From contig WNYE01000005.1 in the NCBI GenBank assembly GCA_021396245.1, positions 310,001-374,000 on the forward strand: DNA of 64,000 nt, in the 5' to 3' direction. Positions 10,868 through 22,400 of the stretch are shown here, in pieces (within the stretch, counting starts at the first letter, position 1; the number at the start of each line of letters is the position of its first letter). Source of the DNA: Sporothrix humicola (lineage: Eukaryota > Ascomycota > Sordariomycetes > Ophiostomatales > Ophiostomataceae). The notes below the pieces were generated by a model. The model searched no databases. It saw nothing but the letters and a program-made list of their open reading frames with translations, and had not been told where the DNA came from. Position numbers and translations under genes: made by a program.

Positions 10868-12559
10868 ATGGCGTATCATGATCCTACGCCAAATGGCTAC
10901 AACAGTAACGGGCTGTTGAACGACGAGATCGGCATCGACTACCGCGCGCCCGACAAGAAGGACAATGACCCCTACGGCAGCAATGGCAGCCCCCACGACA
11001 AGCCCTCGGCAGACGAAGGCTCCACCGGCGACTTTATGGCCATTGACCCTCACTCGGGCGTCAAGCGCGGCCTCAAGACCCGCCACCTCAGTATGATGGC
11101 CCTGGCCGGTATCATTGGCCCCGGTCTTCTTGTTGGCTCGGGCGGTGCGCTGTCCTCGGGTGGCCCTGCTGCGCTGATTATCGGTTTCGGTGTCATTGGT
11201 ATTATCGCTTTCAGCATCATGCAGAGTCTGGGCGAGCTGACGACGCTATACCCCTCGGGCGGTGCCTTTGTCTCGCTGGCCGACCGGTTCGTCGACAAGG
11301 CTTTCGGTGTCGCCGTGGGCTGGAACTACTTTATCATCTGGTTCGCCGTGCTGGCCAACGAGTACAATACGATTACGAGCATTTTCACGCTGTGGAGCGA
11401 CAAGGTGCCCATCTGGGGCTACTTCTTGCTGTTCTGGTCCGCGTTCCTGGCTTTCCAGCTGCTAGGTGTTGAGGCTTTTGGTGAGGCCGAGTTCTGGCTC
11501 GCTCTGCTCAAGCTCGGCGGCCTGGTCGCCTACTTCTTGTTCTCCATTATTTACATCAGCGGCGGCATCAAGGGCACCCCGGGCATTGGCGCCGAGTACT
11601 GGCACGACCCGGGCGCGTTCCCGCACGGCTTCCGCGGTGTGGCCACTGTGTTTGTGTTCTGCTCGACCTTTTACGCCGGTGTCGAGTCGATTGCCGTCGC
11701 TGCCACCGAGACCAAGAACCCTGGTGTCGCTGTCCCCCGCGCTATTCGTCAGGTGTTCTGGCGCATCATCTTCATCTACATGGGCTCTGCCATCTTCTTC
11801 GGTCTGACCTGCCCTGCCAACGCCGACGGCCTCGTTAATGGCGGCAGCAAGGCCCTCAAGTCGCCCATGACGATTGCGATCCAGAATGCTGGCTGGGCAG
11901 GTGGTGTGAACCTGATCAACGCCTTTATTTTCGTCACTTGCTTGAGCGCCGTCAACTCGAGTATCTACATTGGCAGCCGCACGCTGCTCTTCATGGCCCA
12001 GGACCGCAAGGCTCCCAAGTTCCTGGGCTGGACCAGCAAGCGCGGTGTGCCCATCCCGGCTATTGTGCTGACCAACGCCTGCGGCGCTCTGAGCATGATG
12101 AATGTCTCGACCGGCGCCAGCAAGGCCTACGGCTACATTGTCAACCTGTCGGGTGTCTCGACTTTCCTGGTTTGGGGCGGCATCTCGTTTACGCACATTC
12201 GCTTCCGCCAGGCCTGGAAGGCCCAGGGCCACACCCCCGACGAGCTGCCCTTCCAGTCCTTCCTGTACCCGTGGAACGCTTACTTTGGCCTGTTTGCCAA
12301 TGTGTTCCTGGCTCTCGTCCAGGGCTGGTCGTACCTGTCGCCCTTTGACGCCGGCAACTTTGTCGACGCCTACATTCTGCTGCCGCTGTTCGCCATCATC
12401 TACTTTGGCTACAAGTTCATCTTCAAGACGCGCTTCTGGCGCACACACGAGATGGACCTGGTTTCGGGCCGCCGCCGCGACCTGGAGGAGGACAAGGAGC
12501 TGGCCCGTGGCGATCTGGGCCCGGCACCCTGGTACAAGCGTCTGTGGCAGAACTTCTAA
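10868..12559 (+). CDS. Amino acid permease of the fungal YAT/APC family
   Basis: A 563-aa intronless plasma-membrane amino acid/H+ symporter. A hydrophilic N-terminal tail of about 60 residues (Asp, Asn and Lys rich) is followed by KRGLKTRHLSMMALAGIIGPGLLVGSG-type sequence, the standard entry into TM1 of yeast-type permeases. About 12 hydrophobic helices follow, ending near residue 520, then a basic C-terminal tail. The GEAEFWLALLK segment and the ATETKNPGVAVPRAIRQV loop are family hallmarks. Substrate range cannot be read from sequence: general, basic and neutral amino acid permeases all share these motifs. ATG 10868 is preceded by a long pyrimidine-rich leader. The coding sequence has strong G/C third-position bias, suggesting good expression. 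The family is certain, the substrate is not. Confidence 0.93.
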   Translation: MAYHDPTPNGYNSNGLLNDEIGIDYRAPDKKDNDPYGSNGSPHDKPSADEGSTGDFMAIDPHSGVKRGLKTRHLSMMALAGIIGPGLLVGSGGALSSGGPAALIIGFGVIGIIAFSIMQSLGELTTLYPSGGAFVSLADRFVDKAFGVAVGWNYFIIWFAVLANEYNTITSIFTLWSDKVPIWGYFLLFWSAFLAFQLLGVEAFGEAEFWLALLKLGGLVAYFLFSIIYISGGIKGTPGIGAEYWHDPGAFPHGFRGVATVFVFCSTFYAGVESIAVAATETKNPGVAVPRAIRQVFWRIIFIYMGSAIFFGLTCPANADGLVNGGSKALKSPMTIAIQNAGWAGGVNLINAFIFVTCLSAVNSSIYIGSRTLLFMAQDRKAPKFLGWTSKRGVPIPAIVLTNACGALSMMNVSTGASKAYGYIVNLSGVSTFLVWGGISFTHIRFRQAWKAQGHTPDELPFQSFLYPWNAYFGLFANVFLALVQGWSYLSPFDAGNFVDAYILLPLFAIIYFGYKFIFKTRFWRTHEMDLVSGRRRDLEEDKELARGDLGPAPWYKRLWQNF

Positions 12560-13453
12560 GCGTGTGCGCAAACGCCTGGCCGGGTCGTTGGGGGACAAAA
12601 TGTTTCCCACGTCCTGAATTATTGATGTATACCTGAATTATCACGATTTTGGATATTTGTTGATTGTTGAATTTCTGTTTATATTCTTCTGCATTTATTT
12701 TGCATTTTCTTCACAAATACCCCGTTGTCGTCCTTTCCTGGGCTGGCATGTTGGTTTTATGTTAGTTGTTAAGTCGTCGAATCGAATCTGATACCGGAGA
12801 TGCCGCAAGGCGTCCTCCCATATTTGCACCCATTCTGCTGCAGATTTTATCTTGAGTACCGTATGCCGTGCTTGCAGAGGACATTGTATTATGCTCATGC
12901 GGTGTTGTGCGGCTTCCTTGTTGGGAAATTCATGGTGTAAACGGGCTGACATCTGATGTGTATTAGAAAGGCTGCACGTGGTTGAGCATGTTTTGTCACG
13001 TGCAATGAAACGCCAATGGTGTGTGAGATCGAAACACATAACAATAGCCAAAAGTGCCCCGTAGCCTTGGCCATAATAGCGGACGGACTGTGGGCCAAGT
13101 CCCTAGCCAAGTAAGACAAGGCAACCGCAGACGGACAAGCTCCTGCCCAGCTTTAGCATCGCAGGGGCCAAGCACCTGCCCCCAAGAAAACACGACGTAA
13201 TCTCATTCCAACTCCAACCTCTCCCAATCGCATAACCCCTTATCGACGATTGAGGGGGCAAACAACGAACGACGACAGCCGATAAAGATAGCGGCGGGCA
13301 ATTAAGACGAAAACTCAACGATTACGCGGACACCGGAATAGCCAAACACAGACGAAACACCTTTACCCTCTTGACGGCGCGGCCGGTGTTGGTCGAGACG
13401 ACGGACTTGGCGGAGAGGAGGAAAAGGAGGACGACACACCGATTTGAGTCACG
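12560..13453. other. Intergenic region: permease 3' end and CLC promoter
   Basis: The first 200 bp are AT-rich and probably hold the permease 3' UTR. The rest is the promoter of the CLC gene and includes a pair of CACGTG boxes. No coding region is supported. Confidence 0.6.
12974..13003. promoter_or_regulatory. Paired CACGTG (E-box) inverted elements
   Basis: GCACGTG at 12974-12980 and CACGTGC at 12997-13003 form an inverted pair whose cores start 22 bp apart, about two helical turns. They lie about 450 bp upstream of the CLC start. bHLH factors bind CACGTG; which one would act here is unknown. Confidence 0.5.
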
Positions 13454-16218
13454 ATGGCGTCCCGATCGTCGTCGTTTATGTCGGCGGCGGCAGCGGGCAC
13501 TGCGACAGCCACAGGCACCGGCCTGCACGTCCGGCGGCCGTCGGTCAGCTCGCGACTGTCCTTTGCAGTGTCGACGGCCGAACGCGGCGAGAACGACGAA
13601 GGCGCTCCAGCAGCGGCAGCCGAACACCAGCGAATCGAGGAGGAGATTGCCGAGATCAAGCGCTACGAAGACTTTACAACAATAGGTGCGTCTTGAGAGC
13701 GAGGGTGTTATTGAGAGGGGGCATAGCAAAAATACTAACGCCTTCAGACTGGGTACAGGATGCTGCCAGAGAACAACTGCGACGAAAGGCCCGACGACGA
13801 CACAATGCCACCCTCTACGACCACGGCCAGGCCGGCTGGCGACACAAGCTGTACGAATCCTACGACGCGGCGCAGGGCTGGATCGTGGTGACGCTGATCG
13901 GTGTGGCGATTGGATTGAACGCAGCGTTTCTCAACATTATCACCGAGTGGCTGTCCGACATCAAGCTGGGCTACTGCACGACGGCCTTTTACCTCAACGA
14001 GAACTTTTGCTGCTGGGGCGAGGACAACGGGTGCGCGGACTGGCACCGCTGGACGGGCTTTGAGCCGGTCAACTACCTGCTCTACCTGACCTTTGCGACG
14101 TTCTTTGCATTTACGTCGGCGACGCTCGTCAAGGCATATGCGCCCTATGCGGCCGGCTCGGGCATCTCGGAGATCAAGTGCATTATTGCCGGCTTCACGA
14201 TGAAGGGCTTCTTGGGGTTCTGGACGCTGGCCATCAAGTCGGTGTGTCTGCCTCTGGCGATCGCATCAGGTCTGTCCGTCGGCAAGGAAGGGCCCAGCGT
14301 GCATTATGCCGTCTGCACGGGCAATGTCATTTCGCGCATGTTCGCCAAGTACCGGCGCAACGCCTCCAAAACGCGCGAGATCCTGTGCGCTTGCGCGGCA
14401 GCAGGTGTCGCCGTCGCCTTTGGCAGCCCCATTGGCGGCGTCCTCTTCTCGCTCGAGGAGATGTCCTCGTATTTCCCGCTCAAGACGTTGTGGCGCAGCT
14501 ACTTCTGTGCCCTGGTCGCAACGGCCGTGCTGGCCGCCATGAACCCCTTTCGGACGGGCCAGCTCGTCATGTTCCAGGTGCACTACGATCGGTCGTGGCA
14601 CTTTTTCGAGACGGTCTTTTATATCATCATTGGCATATTTGGCGGCCTGTACGGCGCCTTTGTCATCAAGTGGAATCTGCGCGTGCAGGCGTTCCGCAAA
14701 AAGTACCTGAGCCAGCACGCCGTGCTCGAGGCCACGCTGCTGGCGGCGGCGACGGCCATTGTGTGCTATCCAAACGTGTTTTTGCGGATTGACATGACGG
14801 AGAGCATGGAGATTCTGTTCTTGGAGTGCGAGGGCGCCGAGGACTACCAGGGCCTGTGCGAGGCGCCCAACCGCATGTGGAATATTGCGTCGCTCGTCAT
14901 CGCCACGCTGCTGCGCACGTTCCTGGTCATTATCTCGTATGGCTGCAAGGTGCCTGCAGGTATCTTTGTGCCGTCCATGGCCATTGGCGCGTCGTTTGGC
15001 CGCACTGTCGGCATTATCGTTCAGGCTCTGCATGAGGCGTACCCATCGAGCGTGTTCTTTGCCAGCTGCGAGCCGGACGTACCCTGCATTACGCCCGGCA
15101 CGTATGCTTTCTTGGGCGCCGCTGCCGCGCTCAGTGGCATCATGCACCTGACCGTGTCCGTTGTCGTCATCATGTTTGAGTTGACGGGCGCTCTAACCTA
15201 TATTCTTCCGACCATGATTGTCGTCGGCGTCACCAAGGCCGTGAGCGACCTCTTTGGCAAGGGCGGCATTGCCGACCGCATGATCTGGTTTAGCGGGTTC
15301 CCCTTCTTGGACAACAAGGAAGAACACAACTTCGGTGTGCCTGTCTCGCAGGCAATGAATAGCGACGTCACCGCACTGCCGGCCGCAGGCATGACACTCG
15401 CCGCCGTGGACCGTCTCCTGGCCCAGGGCAAGTACCAGGGCTACCCGGTCGTCGAGGACGCCGAGACGCGCGTTCTCGTGGGATACGTCGGTCGCACCGA
15501 GCTGCGGTACGCCGTCGACCGTTTCAGGAAGAGTGCGGGAACCCTCAACCCAGACACGCGCTGTGTCTTTTTGCCGCCGGCAGAACTAGCTGCAGCGGCT
15601 TCCAACACGAACCCGGCCGTTGCTGCAGCTGTGGGCGACGATGCTCTGTTGACGGCGCCCATTACGCCAGCACTAACCGTCTTTCCCGACATGGCGGCCG
15701 TCAATACTTCCGCCAACAGATCGCCAAGAGGATCCAACGCGCACCCGCTGCCAACAACGGCCGTCGACTTCAGCCGCTACGTCGACCGTACGCCCGTCAC
15801 AGTGCACCCGCGCCTGCCTTTGGAGACAGTTATGGAGCTCTTCCGCAAGATCGGCCCGCGTGTCATTCTCATTGAGCACCACGGCAAGCTCACGGGTCTC
15901 GTCACCGTCAAGGACTGCCTCAAGTACCAGTTCAAGGCCGAGGCTGCCGAGAACACGCGGACAGCTGGCACCAACGGCCACGACGACAATGGAAATGCCG
16001 ACAACCAGCAGGAGCAGTTGTGGCACGGCATACAGTGGGTGGCTGGCTGGGTGGCCGACCGGATCAGCCGAATTACAGGCGGGCGCATCCAGCTGGGCGA
16101 TGGCCAGGGCTACTATTACCAGCACGACGGCAACGGCGGCCGGGGCAGCGGCGACCACGCGATTCTCGACGGCACAGAAGACGTCGACGACGAGGGCGTG
16201 GAGATGGACACGAGGTGA
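13454..16218 (+). CDS. CLC family chloride channel/transporter with two CBS domains
   Basis: A 900-aa membrane protein in two exons: 13454-13685 and 13748-16218 (GTGCGT donor, ACTAAC branch site). It moves Cl-, probably in exchange for H+, across endomembranes, as yeast Gef1 and animal ClC-3/4/5 do. Visible motifs: GSGISEIK selectivity segment (about residue 214), GKEGPSVH with gating glutamate E258, FSLEE with E314/E315 where endosomal exchangers carry the proton glutamate, and the GIFVPS segment. Two cytosolic CBS domains follow at about 609-670 and 759-815, separated by an Ala-rich linker. The long acidic and Gly-rich C-terminal tail is not conserved in the family. ATG 13454 is the start because the alternative upstream frame lacks an ATG and does not join the spliced frame. 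Retention of both glutamates argues for an exchanger rather than a channel. Confidence 0.93.
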
Positions 16219-17341
16219 CAAGAGTCGTGCAGAATTGATTTGTTTTGATTAGTATATCCACGAGTTCTATATAGACAGCCTTTGATAAGCTTCGAATGAA
16301 GATGAAGATATCTGCCAGTCCAATGGCAACCGTTTCAACAGAAAAGAGCAGACAAGGATCAATGAGGATTCAATATGACATTAGATGACATGGAACGATA
16401 ACACAGTAATACGAAATCTCGACAGATGCGGCTCACCGTCAACTGCCACCAAATTTCCAAAACGTCCCAAAATGACCCCAAAGAATCACAAAAAGACAAC
16501 AAATGCCAATGATATGTCATTGGTAGGGCGCAACGCTGATGTTGCTGTAACCTTAGCACCTATCACCGACATCACCGACAGCTAGCGCTGATCGTTGGGC
16601 GCGCCCAGAACGCACTTGCCTTCTGGTATTACATTGCACCTGCAGAGTTGTACTTGTTCCTGGCTGCTTGCCTTGAGTGTTCTTGCCAGTGTAAGTGGCC
16701 AATTCGGTCAATTAAGAGGATGGAATACAAGGAAAGAGCAACTCTCCGACTACTGAGGCGCAATAATTCCGAGATCACGGCCGCGCCTGCCGTTGTTTGT
16801 TGTTGGGGTGCCACCGTTCCTTCTCAAGTCGTCACAAGGACGAATATCCAATCTTGAGCTGTCATGCTTGCCGCTCTTTCCTCGTCATGCTCACTCCACG
16901 CTGCCGCGCTTCACTTGCTGTTCTTTGCCCTTCCCCTGAACTCGAAGCAACAAACTTTATGGGGAACTTTTAGAGTGATTTGTACTCCATAGAGGGGCTG
17001 TCGAATTATAACGAAATAGGAAGGCGAAGGCGGAACGGCGCCAACTTTTTGCCCTATAGAAAATTCGAAAGTTTCCATTCTCAGCTAACGGCAGGCAACT
17101 CGCGGGGAGAAAGAATTTTATGCCGCCAAACATCTCCAAAATACCCCTAAAAAGAGGATTTTAGGGGAGGCGGCCTGCGGGTTAGCTAAGCGCTAGGAAG
17201 TAGACGGCTCAGGCTGGCAGCCATTGGCGATCAACAGCGGATATATAGCTTGCTCGGCTTCCGTCTCCATGTTGACATCACTTGATGTTCTGTTTCTCTC
17301 ATATGTCCTCAAAGTTCACATAATATACCCCAAACTCCACC
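16219..17341. other. Intergenic region between the CLC and decarboxylase genes
   Basis: About 1.1 kb without a supportable coding region. The final 200 bp carry a TATATAG-like element (17240-17250) and are probably the decarboxylase promoter. Confidence 0.55.
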
Positions 17342-19059
17342 ATGGATGACAACGCTTTCCGCGAGGCCGCCACGGCGTCCATTGAAGAGAGTAAGTTTAG
17401 CTTGTCCTCCAAATTGGCGTTCAACTTGAAGACATCCTTGGAACCTACCGGATCTCGTCCTCGGGTCCGAAAAACAACTAACAAACCTCAGTCATCAAGT
17501 ACTATGCCACCCTCGGCGAGCGCCCCGTTGTCTCGACCGTCGAGCCGGGCTACCTGCGCAAGCTGCTGCCCGATGCCGCCCCAGAAGAGGGCGAGAAGTG
17601 GGACGTGATCCGCCAGGATGTCGAGGACAAGATTGTGCCCGGCATCACCCACTGGCAGTCGCCCAACTTCTTTGCCTTCTTCCCCTGCCCGGCCAGCTAC
17701 CCCTCGATCCTGGGTGAGCTGTACTCGGCGACGTTTGCTGCCGCCGCCTTCAACTGGATCTGCAGTCCTGTCATCACGGAGCTCGAGACGGTCGTCCTCG
17801 ACTGGCTCGCCCAGCTCTTGGGTCTGCCCGAGGAGTTTCTTTCGACGGGTCCCACGCGCGGTGGTGGTGTGATCCACGGCACGGCTTCGGATGCGGTCAT
17901 GACCATGATGACGGCGGCGGCCGACAAGTATCTACGGGCCGCTCTGCTGGCCGATCATGCCGACTTTGAGACGCTGTCCGAAGAAGAGAAGGAGGACCTG
18001 CGGGCCGCACGCCGTTCGCGCCTTGTCGCTCTGGGCGGCGGCACTGCCCACTCGTCCGCCAAGAAGGCCGCCCAGGTCCTGGGCCTGCGCTATCGGTCGG
18101 TCCCCGCCCCCGCCGCCAATGGCTACCGCATGAACGGCGACGGTCTGCGCGAGACGCTGGCCAAGGTCCGCGCTGCTGGTCTCGAGCCTTTCTTCTTGAG
18201 CACCACATTCGGTACTACCGACACCTGCGCTGTCGACGACTACCCGAGCATTGCCGCCGCCCTCGATGCCGACCGCGATGCCCAGGTTGCCGCTGGCCGC
18301 AGTCCGTCTGTCTGCGACATTTGGGTCCACGTCGACGGCGCCTACGCCGGCTCCGCCCTCGTCGCCCCCGAAACCCGTGCCGCCATGTGCCCCACGCCCA
18401 GCGACCCCTCCAACCCGGATTCTCCGGCTGTCGGCACCGCCATCCTCCGCCGCTTCCACAGCTTCAACATGAACATGCACAAGTGGCTGCTCACCAACTT
18501 TGACTGCTCCTGCGTCTTTGTCCGCGACCGCCGCTGGCTCGTCGATGCCCTCGGCGCCGACGCCCACTACTACAAGAACGACTACAGCGACGGCGGCCTC
18601 GTCACCGACTACCGCGACTGGCAGCTGCCACTCGGCCGCCGCTTCCGCAGTCTCAAGATCTGGTTTGTCCTGCGCACGTACGGCGGCGAGGGCCTGCGCG
18701 CGTACATTCGGCGGTCGATTTCGCTCGGCGAGAAGTTTGCCGACTCGCTCGAGGCGCGCCCTGATTTGTTCGAAATCATCACGGGCCCGCAGTTTGCCCT
18801 GACCGTCTTCCGCGCCGCCAAGCAGACGCCCGACGAGCCGCTCGAGGTCACATCGGCACGCACGCGCCGGGTGTGCGAGCTGGTCAATGGCGGCGGCAAG
18901 ATCTGGGTCACCGGCACCACTCTGGAGGGCAACATGGCCGCCATCCGTGTCATGACGGGCAACTTCTCGACGCACGCCGAGCACGTCGAGGGCGCGAGCA
19001 AGATCTTTGTTGAGACGGCCGAGAAGGTGCTGGCCGAGGAGAAGGCCAAGTCAGCGTAA
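17342..19059 (+). CDS. Group II PLP decarboxylase, aromatic-L-amino-acid decarboxylase type
   Basis: A 538-aa enzyme in two exons: 17342-17390 (a 49-nt first exon) and 17492-19059. It would remove the carboxyl group of an aromatic amino acid (tyrosine, tryptophan or DOPA) to give an amine. Motifs: an HWQSPNFFAFFP segment near the N terminus as in plant tyrosine/tryptophan decarboxylases, AFNWICSPVITELE, HVDGAYAGSA with the PLP-nitrogen aspartate D298, and NMHKWLLTNFDCS with the Schiff-base lysine K347. An insertion of about 20 residues (Ser/Pro/Asn rich) sits between the last two. No targeting signal is seen, so it is likely cytosolic. Substrate is not determined; phenylacetaldehyde- and indole-acetaldehyde-forming relatives share the fold. 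It is convergent with NTE1. Confidence 0.9.
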
Positions 19060-19427
19060 TCGTCGAGAGTTTGAATCATCGAGAGCAAGAGCAATCGGAA
19101 AAGCGAACCTAGAGATAGACCTAGAAAAGTTATCAGCGTCGCACAAGGTTACACATAAGAGTCGCACATATTCCCAATAAATAACCAAAACGTCAAGAAA
19201 TAATCAAGGGACAGTATCCAAAAAGGTCCCAAAGTGAAGGTAAAAAGAATTATTCATTAATGCCAAAATCAGTTACTGGCTGGCCTTCAAGGCAATCGCT
19301 GTTGCACATAATCGTCGTGACTTTCAAAAGGTGTCATCCTTGACCACCTCACCCTGATAACGCCTTCGGAATCAAATCAAAGTAAAAAAACACAAAAAAT
19401 ACAAATGCATGCTGCAAAACTTCAAAA
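19060..19427. other. Shared 3' region of two convergent genes
   Basis: AT-rich gap of about 370 bp between the decarboxylase and NTE1 stop codons, with AATAAA at 19178-19183 as a possible polyadenylation signal for the plus-strand gene. No other feature is seen. Confidence 0.5.
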
Positions 19428-22400
19428 TCAAATACTGGCTCTCCGCGGCGCCATTGTCCGCCGCAGTGCCTTCTTCTCCTCCGTCTCCTCCATCAACGGG
19501 AGGCGGCCGTCTTCGCGCAGCTTCTGCAGGAAGTTCTGGCCGTACTGGTAGCCAACCTGCACAATCTCGTCAAACTTGCCAAAATCAAGTGTGCCGTAAT
19601 CATCAATCGGCGGCCGCATGTACAAGCAACCAGGAAGCGTCTTGGCCCGCTCCAGGGCGTCGACACTGGACACGTACGCCAGACGTGCCTGGATCTCAGC
19701 CAGTGTCGGCGGGTTGGGTGTCGTCGACAAGGGATTCCAGCGGTTGACAAAAGCCCAGAAGCCAGAGAGTGTGTCGCCAAACGCTTGCGGAGTATCGTCA
19801 TCCAATGCGCCTACATCGACGGCAAAGATGATGTCTGCGCCCAGTGCCTTCATGTGAGAGACGGTCAAGTTGTCGACATAGCCACCATCGAGAAGCATGC
19901 TGCCCTCGTCGCACAAAGGAGGCAGCAGACCGGCAAGAGACATCGAGGCACGGACGTATCGCCAGGCGTAGCCACTCGTGTGGAACTCGGCTCGGCTCTG
20001 GCTGATGTTGGTTGTGTTGCAGTAGTACTCGAGCCAAAAATCCTCGATCTGCGCCTTGCCAAACGACTTGTAGATACCGCGGTTGAACTCGTGGCCGGTC
20101 GTATACGATGCCGATGGGTACGTCAGATCCAAAGCAAAGCGCCAGACACTGGCCATACGGCCGGCAAATTTCTTGGACAGACCGAAAATAGGCACCACAT
20201 CGGCGTGCCGAGCATAGAGCGCGCCAACGAAAGCACCAATCGATGTGCCGCCGATAATGTCGATTGGAATACCGGCATCCTCAAGCGCACGGATGATACC
20301 AATTTGAGAAAGACCACGCGCACCACCACCGCCTAAAACCAGGCCAATGGATTTGCCACAGAGTCGCCGTGCAAGGCGGTGGAAATCGTCCTTGAAGGGA
20401 GCATCCGGTGCGTAGAAGGGACTGCGCCGGACCTTGCGTGACGTGTACTTTTGAATCTCGGCCTGCAGAATCTGCACTCTCTCCTTGAGACTGGGTCCAA
20501 GTCGCTTGGGTGGCTGGTGGATCGGAACCGCCTGGGAAGAGAACGGCATTTGGACGTGGTAGTGACCACCGTTGATCCACACGCGATTCTTGAGCCAAGA
20601 CCGAGTCAGACCCGACGCAGAGTAACGTTCGGCATGAAGCATCACGAGCAGCTTTCTGGCAGTCGACTTCATGCCCAGCATGAACCGTTCGTACTCGCCA
20701 ACTTCCGACGAGCCTTCGGCAAGACCGACGAGAAGGATACAATCGGCCTGCGTGATACAGGTCTGTGTCCAAGGCGAGTTGACACTCGTGTCTGTGTTGT
20801 TGAGGTAGCCATGATTAGCAAGTGGTCAAGAATACCAATTAAACGCCAAGAGGTTTGAGGGAAATGTAGAAGAAAGGATGCATATAGTCAGGAAAAAATT
20901 AGAGTTTAGTTAGCCAGCAGTGACGGCCGAAGCTCGTCTATGGGACTGAGATTTTCTCATCATTCAATGCATAGTCAAAATGACCGAAAGGGAAAGGAAA
21001 TGTAAAGGATTCTTAAATGAAAAAAGGACAGTGACAGTCTTACCTGCAACATAGACAACCAGGCTGTACTTTTCTTCGAGATCGGCAAGATACTGAGAAA
21101 GCTTTAGCTTGCCCATCTTGTTGAATGCGTGCTTTCCGAGATGGTTCAAAATGGCGGCTTGGTTGAGGGACGTCGCTCCGTTAGGTGTTCCCACTTGGCT
21201 GAGAGCGTTCATGAGCTTGTCGCCAAACTCGACGACTGGGACACCTGCCGTGACAGGCAGAATGGCCACAGTCCGCAGGTTGTCGGTGGAAGAGCCTTTC
21301 TCAATAGAGTTTGTTGCCTTGCCATCCAGAAGACTAAGAGCTGCAGCGGGATTCTCCATGAGATTGCGCATCCGAGAGGCAATAATCTTTGAAATCTTGA
21401 TGGTGATATTGGGATGCTCCTGCGCAAGACTGTTGAACAGGGTCCGCGGAAACTTGACCAGCTCAGTGTCTCGGATGGCATGTAGTGTGCCTGAACGCGA
21501 GGACTCGGTGAGCACCTCGAGTTCGCCAACACTCTCGCCCTGACCAAACTCGGCCAAGACACCAACCCTCTCTTTCCTGTCATCAACCAAACGCAAACGA
21601 CCATTGAGAACAATGTAGATGGCCTCGCTCTCCTGGTTCTTGTGGAAGATGACTTGGCCAGCATTGACCTGCAACCATTCCAGGGCAAAGTCAATGTGGA
21701 GGATCAGCCGGGGCAGGATGTTGGTGAGGCGCTTGGCCATCGTGAGCAGGACAATCGGATACCGGTCCACAATACGTTCAAGCGACGCACGCGGCAGGAA
21801 GCCGACATAGACGTCTGTCTTGGCAACAACATCGATGAACGAACGGTACGAAGAAACCGTGCCGATGTAGCCAGCCAATCCACCAGGCTTGATGAGAGCA
21901 ACACTGCGGCGTGCAGACTTGGCCTTTTTCTTGCCTGCTGGTTTGTTGGGAGCGTTTTGTCCAAGGGGCTTGTTCAAACGAGAACCAAAAGGATCCACGT
22001 CTGCTCCAAACGGTGACGTGGATTGCGAGCCAGTGGCCGAAGACGCCGACTGCAAAATGTCACTAGACGAAGGAGCGCCAGCAGGCATGCAGACATCAAG
22101 GAAGCCGTCGATGACGTAGTACAGTCCAGGGTTGCGCTCACCCTGTTCCACAAGAACGGAACCCTTGGGGAAGAAGACAATCTCAGCCTCATCCACCATA
22201 TCATGGGCAAGGGTCTGGACACTGGGAGGCGTGTTCGTGTGCACACCACCAGAAGTCATGGATTCGGCGTCACCGTCAGCCGAGCCGCCAAAGGGATCCA
22301 TGAAGCCAAAGGCATTGGAGCTGTAGGTCCTCTGACGGTAAGTCTCGTACGACCCAAGACGAGGCGAGGCCTCAATTGACTCGGACTCCTTAGGCGTTGC

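Noticed and set aside
11462..12610. 382-codon open frame opposite the amino acid permease
   Set aside because: Antisense shadow caused by third-position bias; no conserved motif.
17932..18984. 350-codon open frame opposite the decarboxylase
   Set aside because: Antisense shadow of a strongly GC-biased gene.
6404..19059. Possible secondary-metabolite cluster (aminotransferase, permease, decarboxylase)
   Set aside because: No synthase, P450 or other tailoring gene lies between them, and a CLC exchanger and multi-kb gaps separate them.
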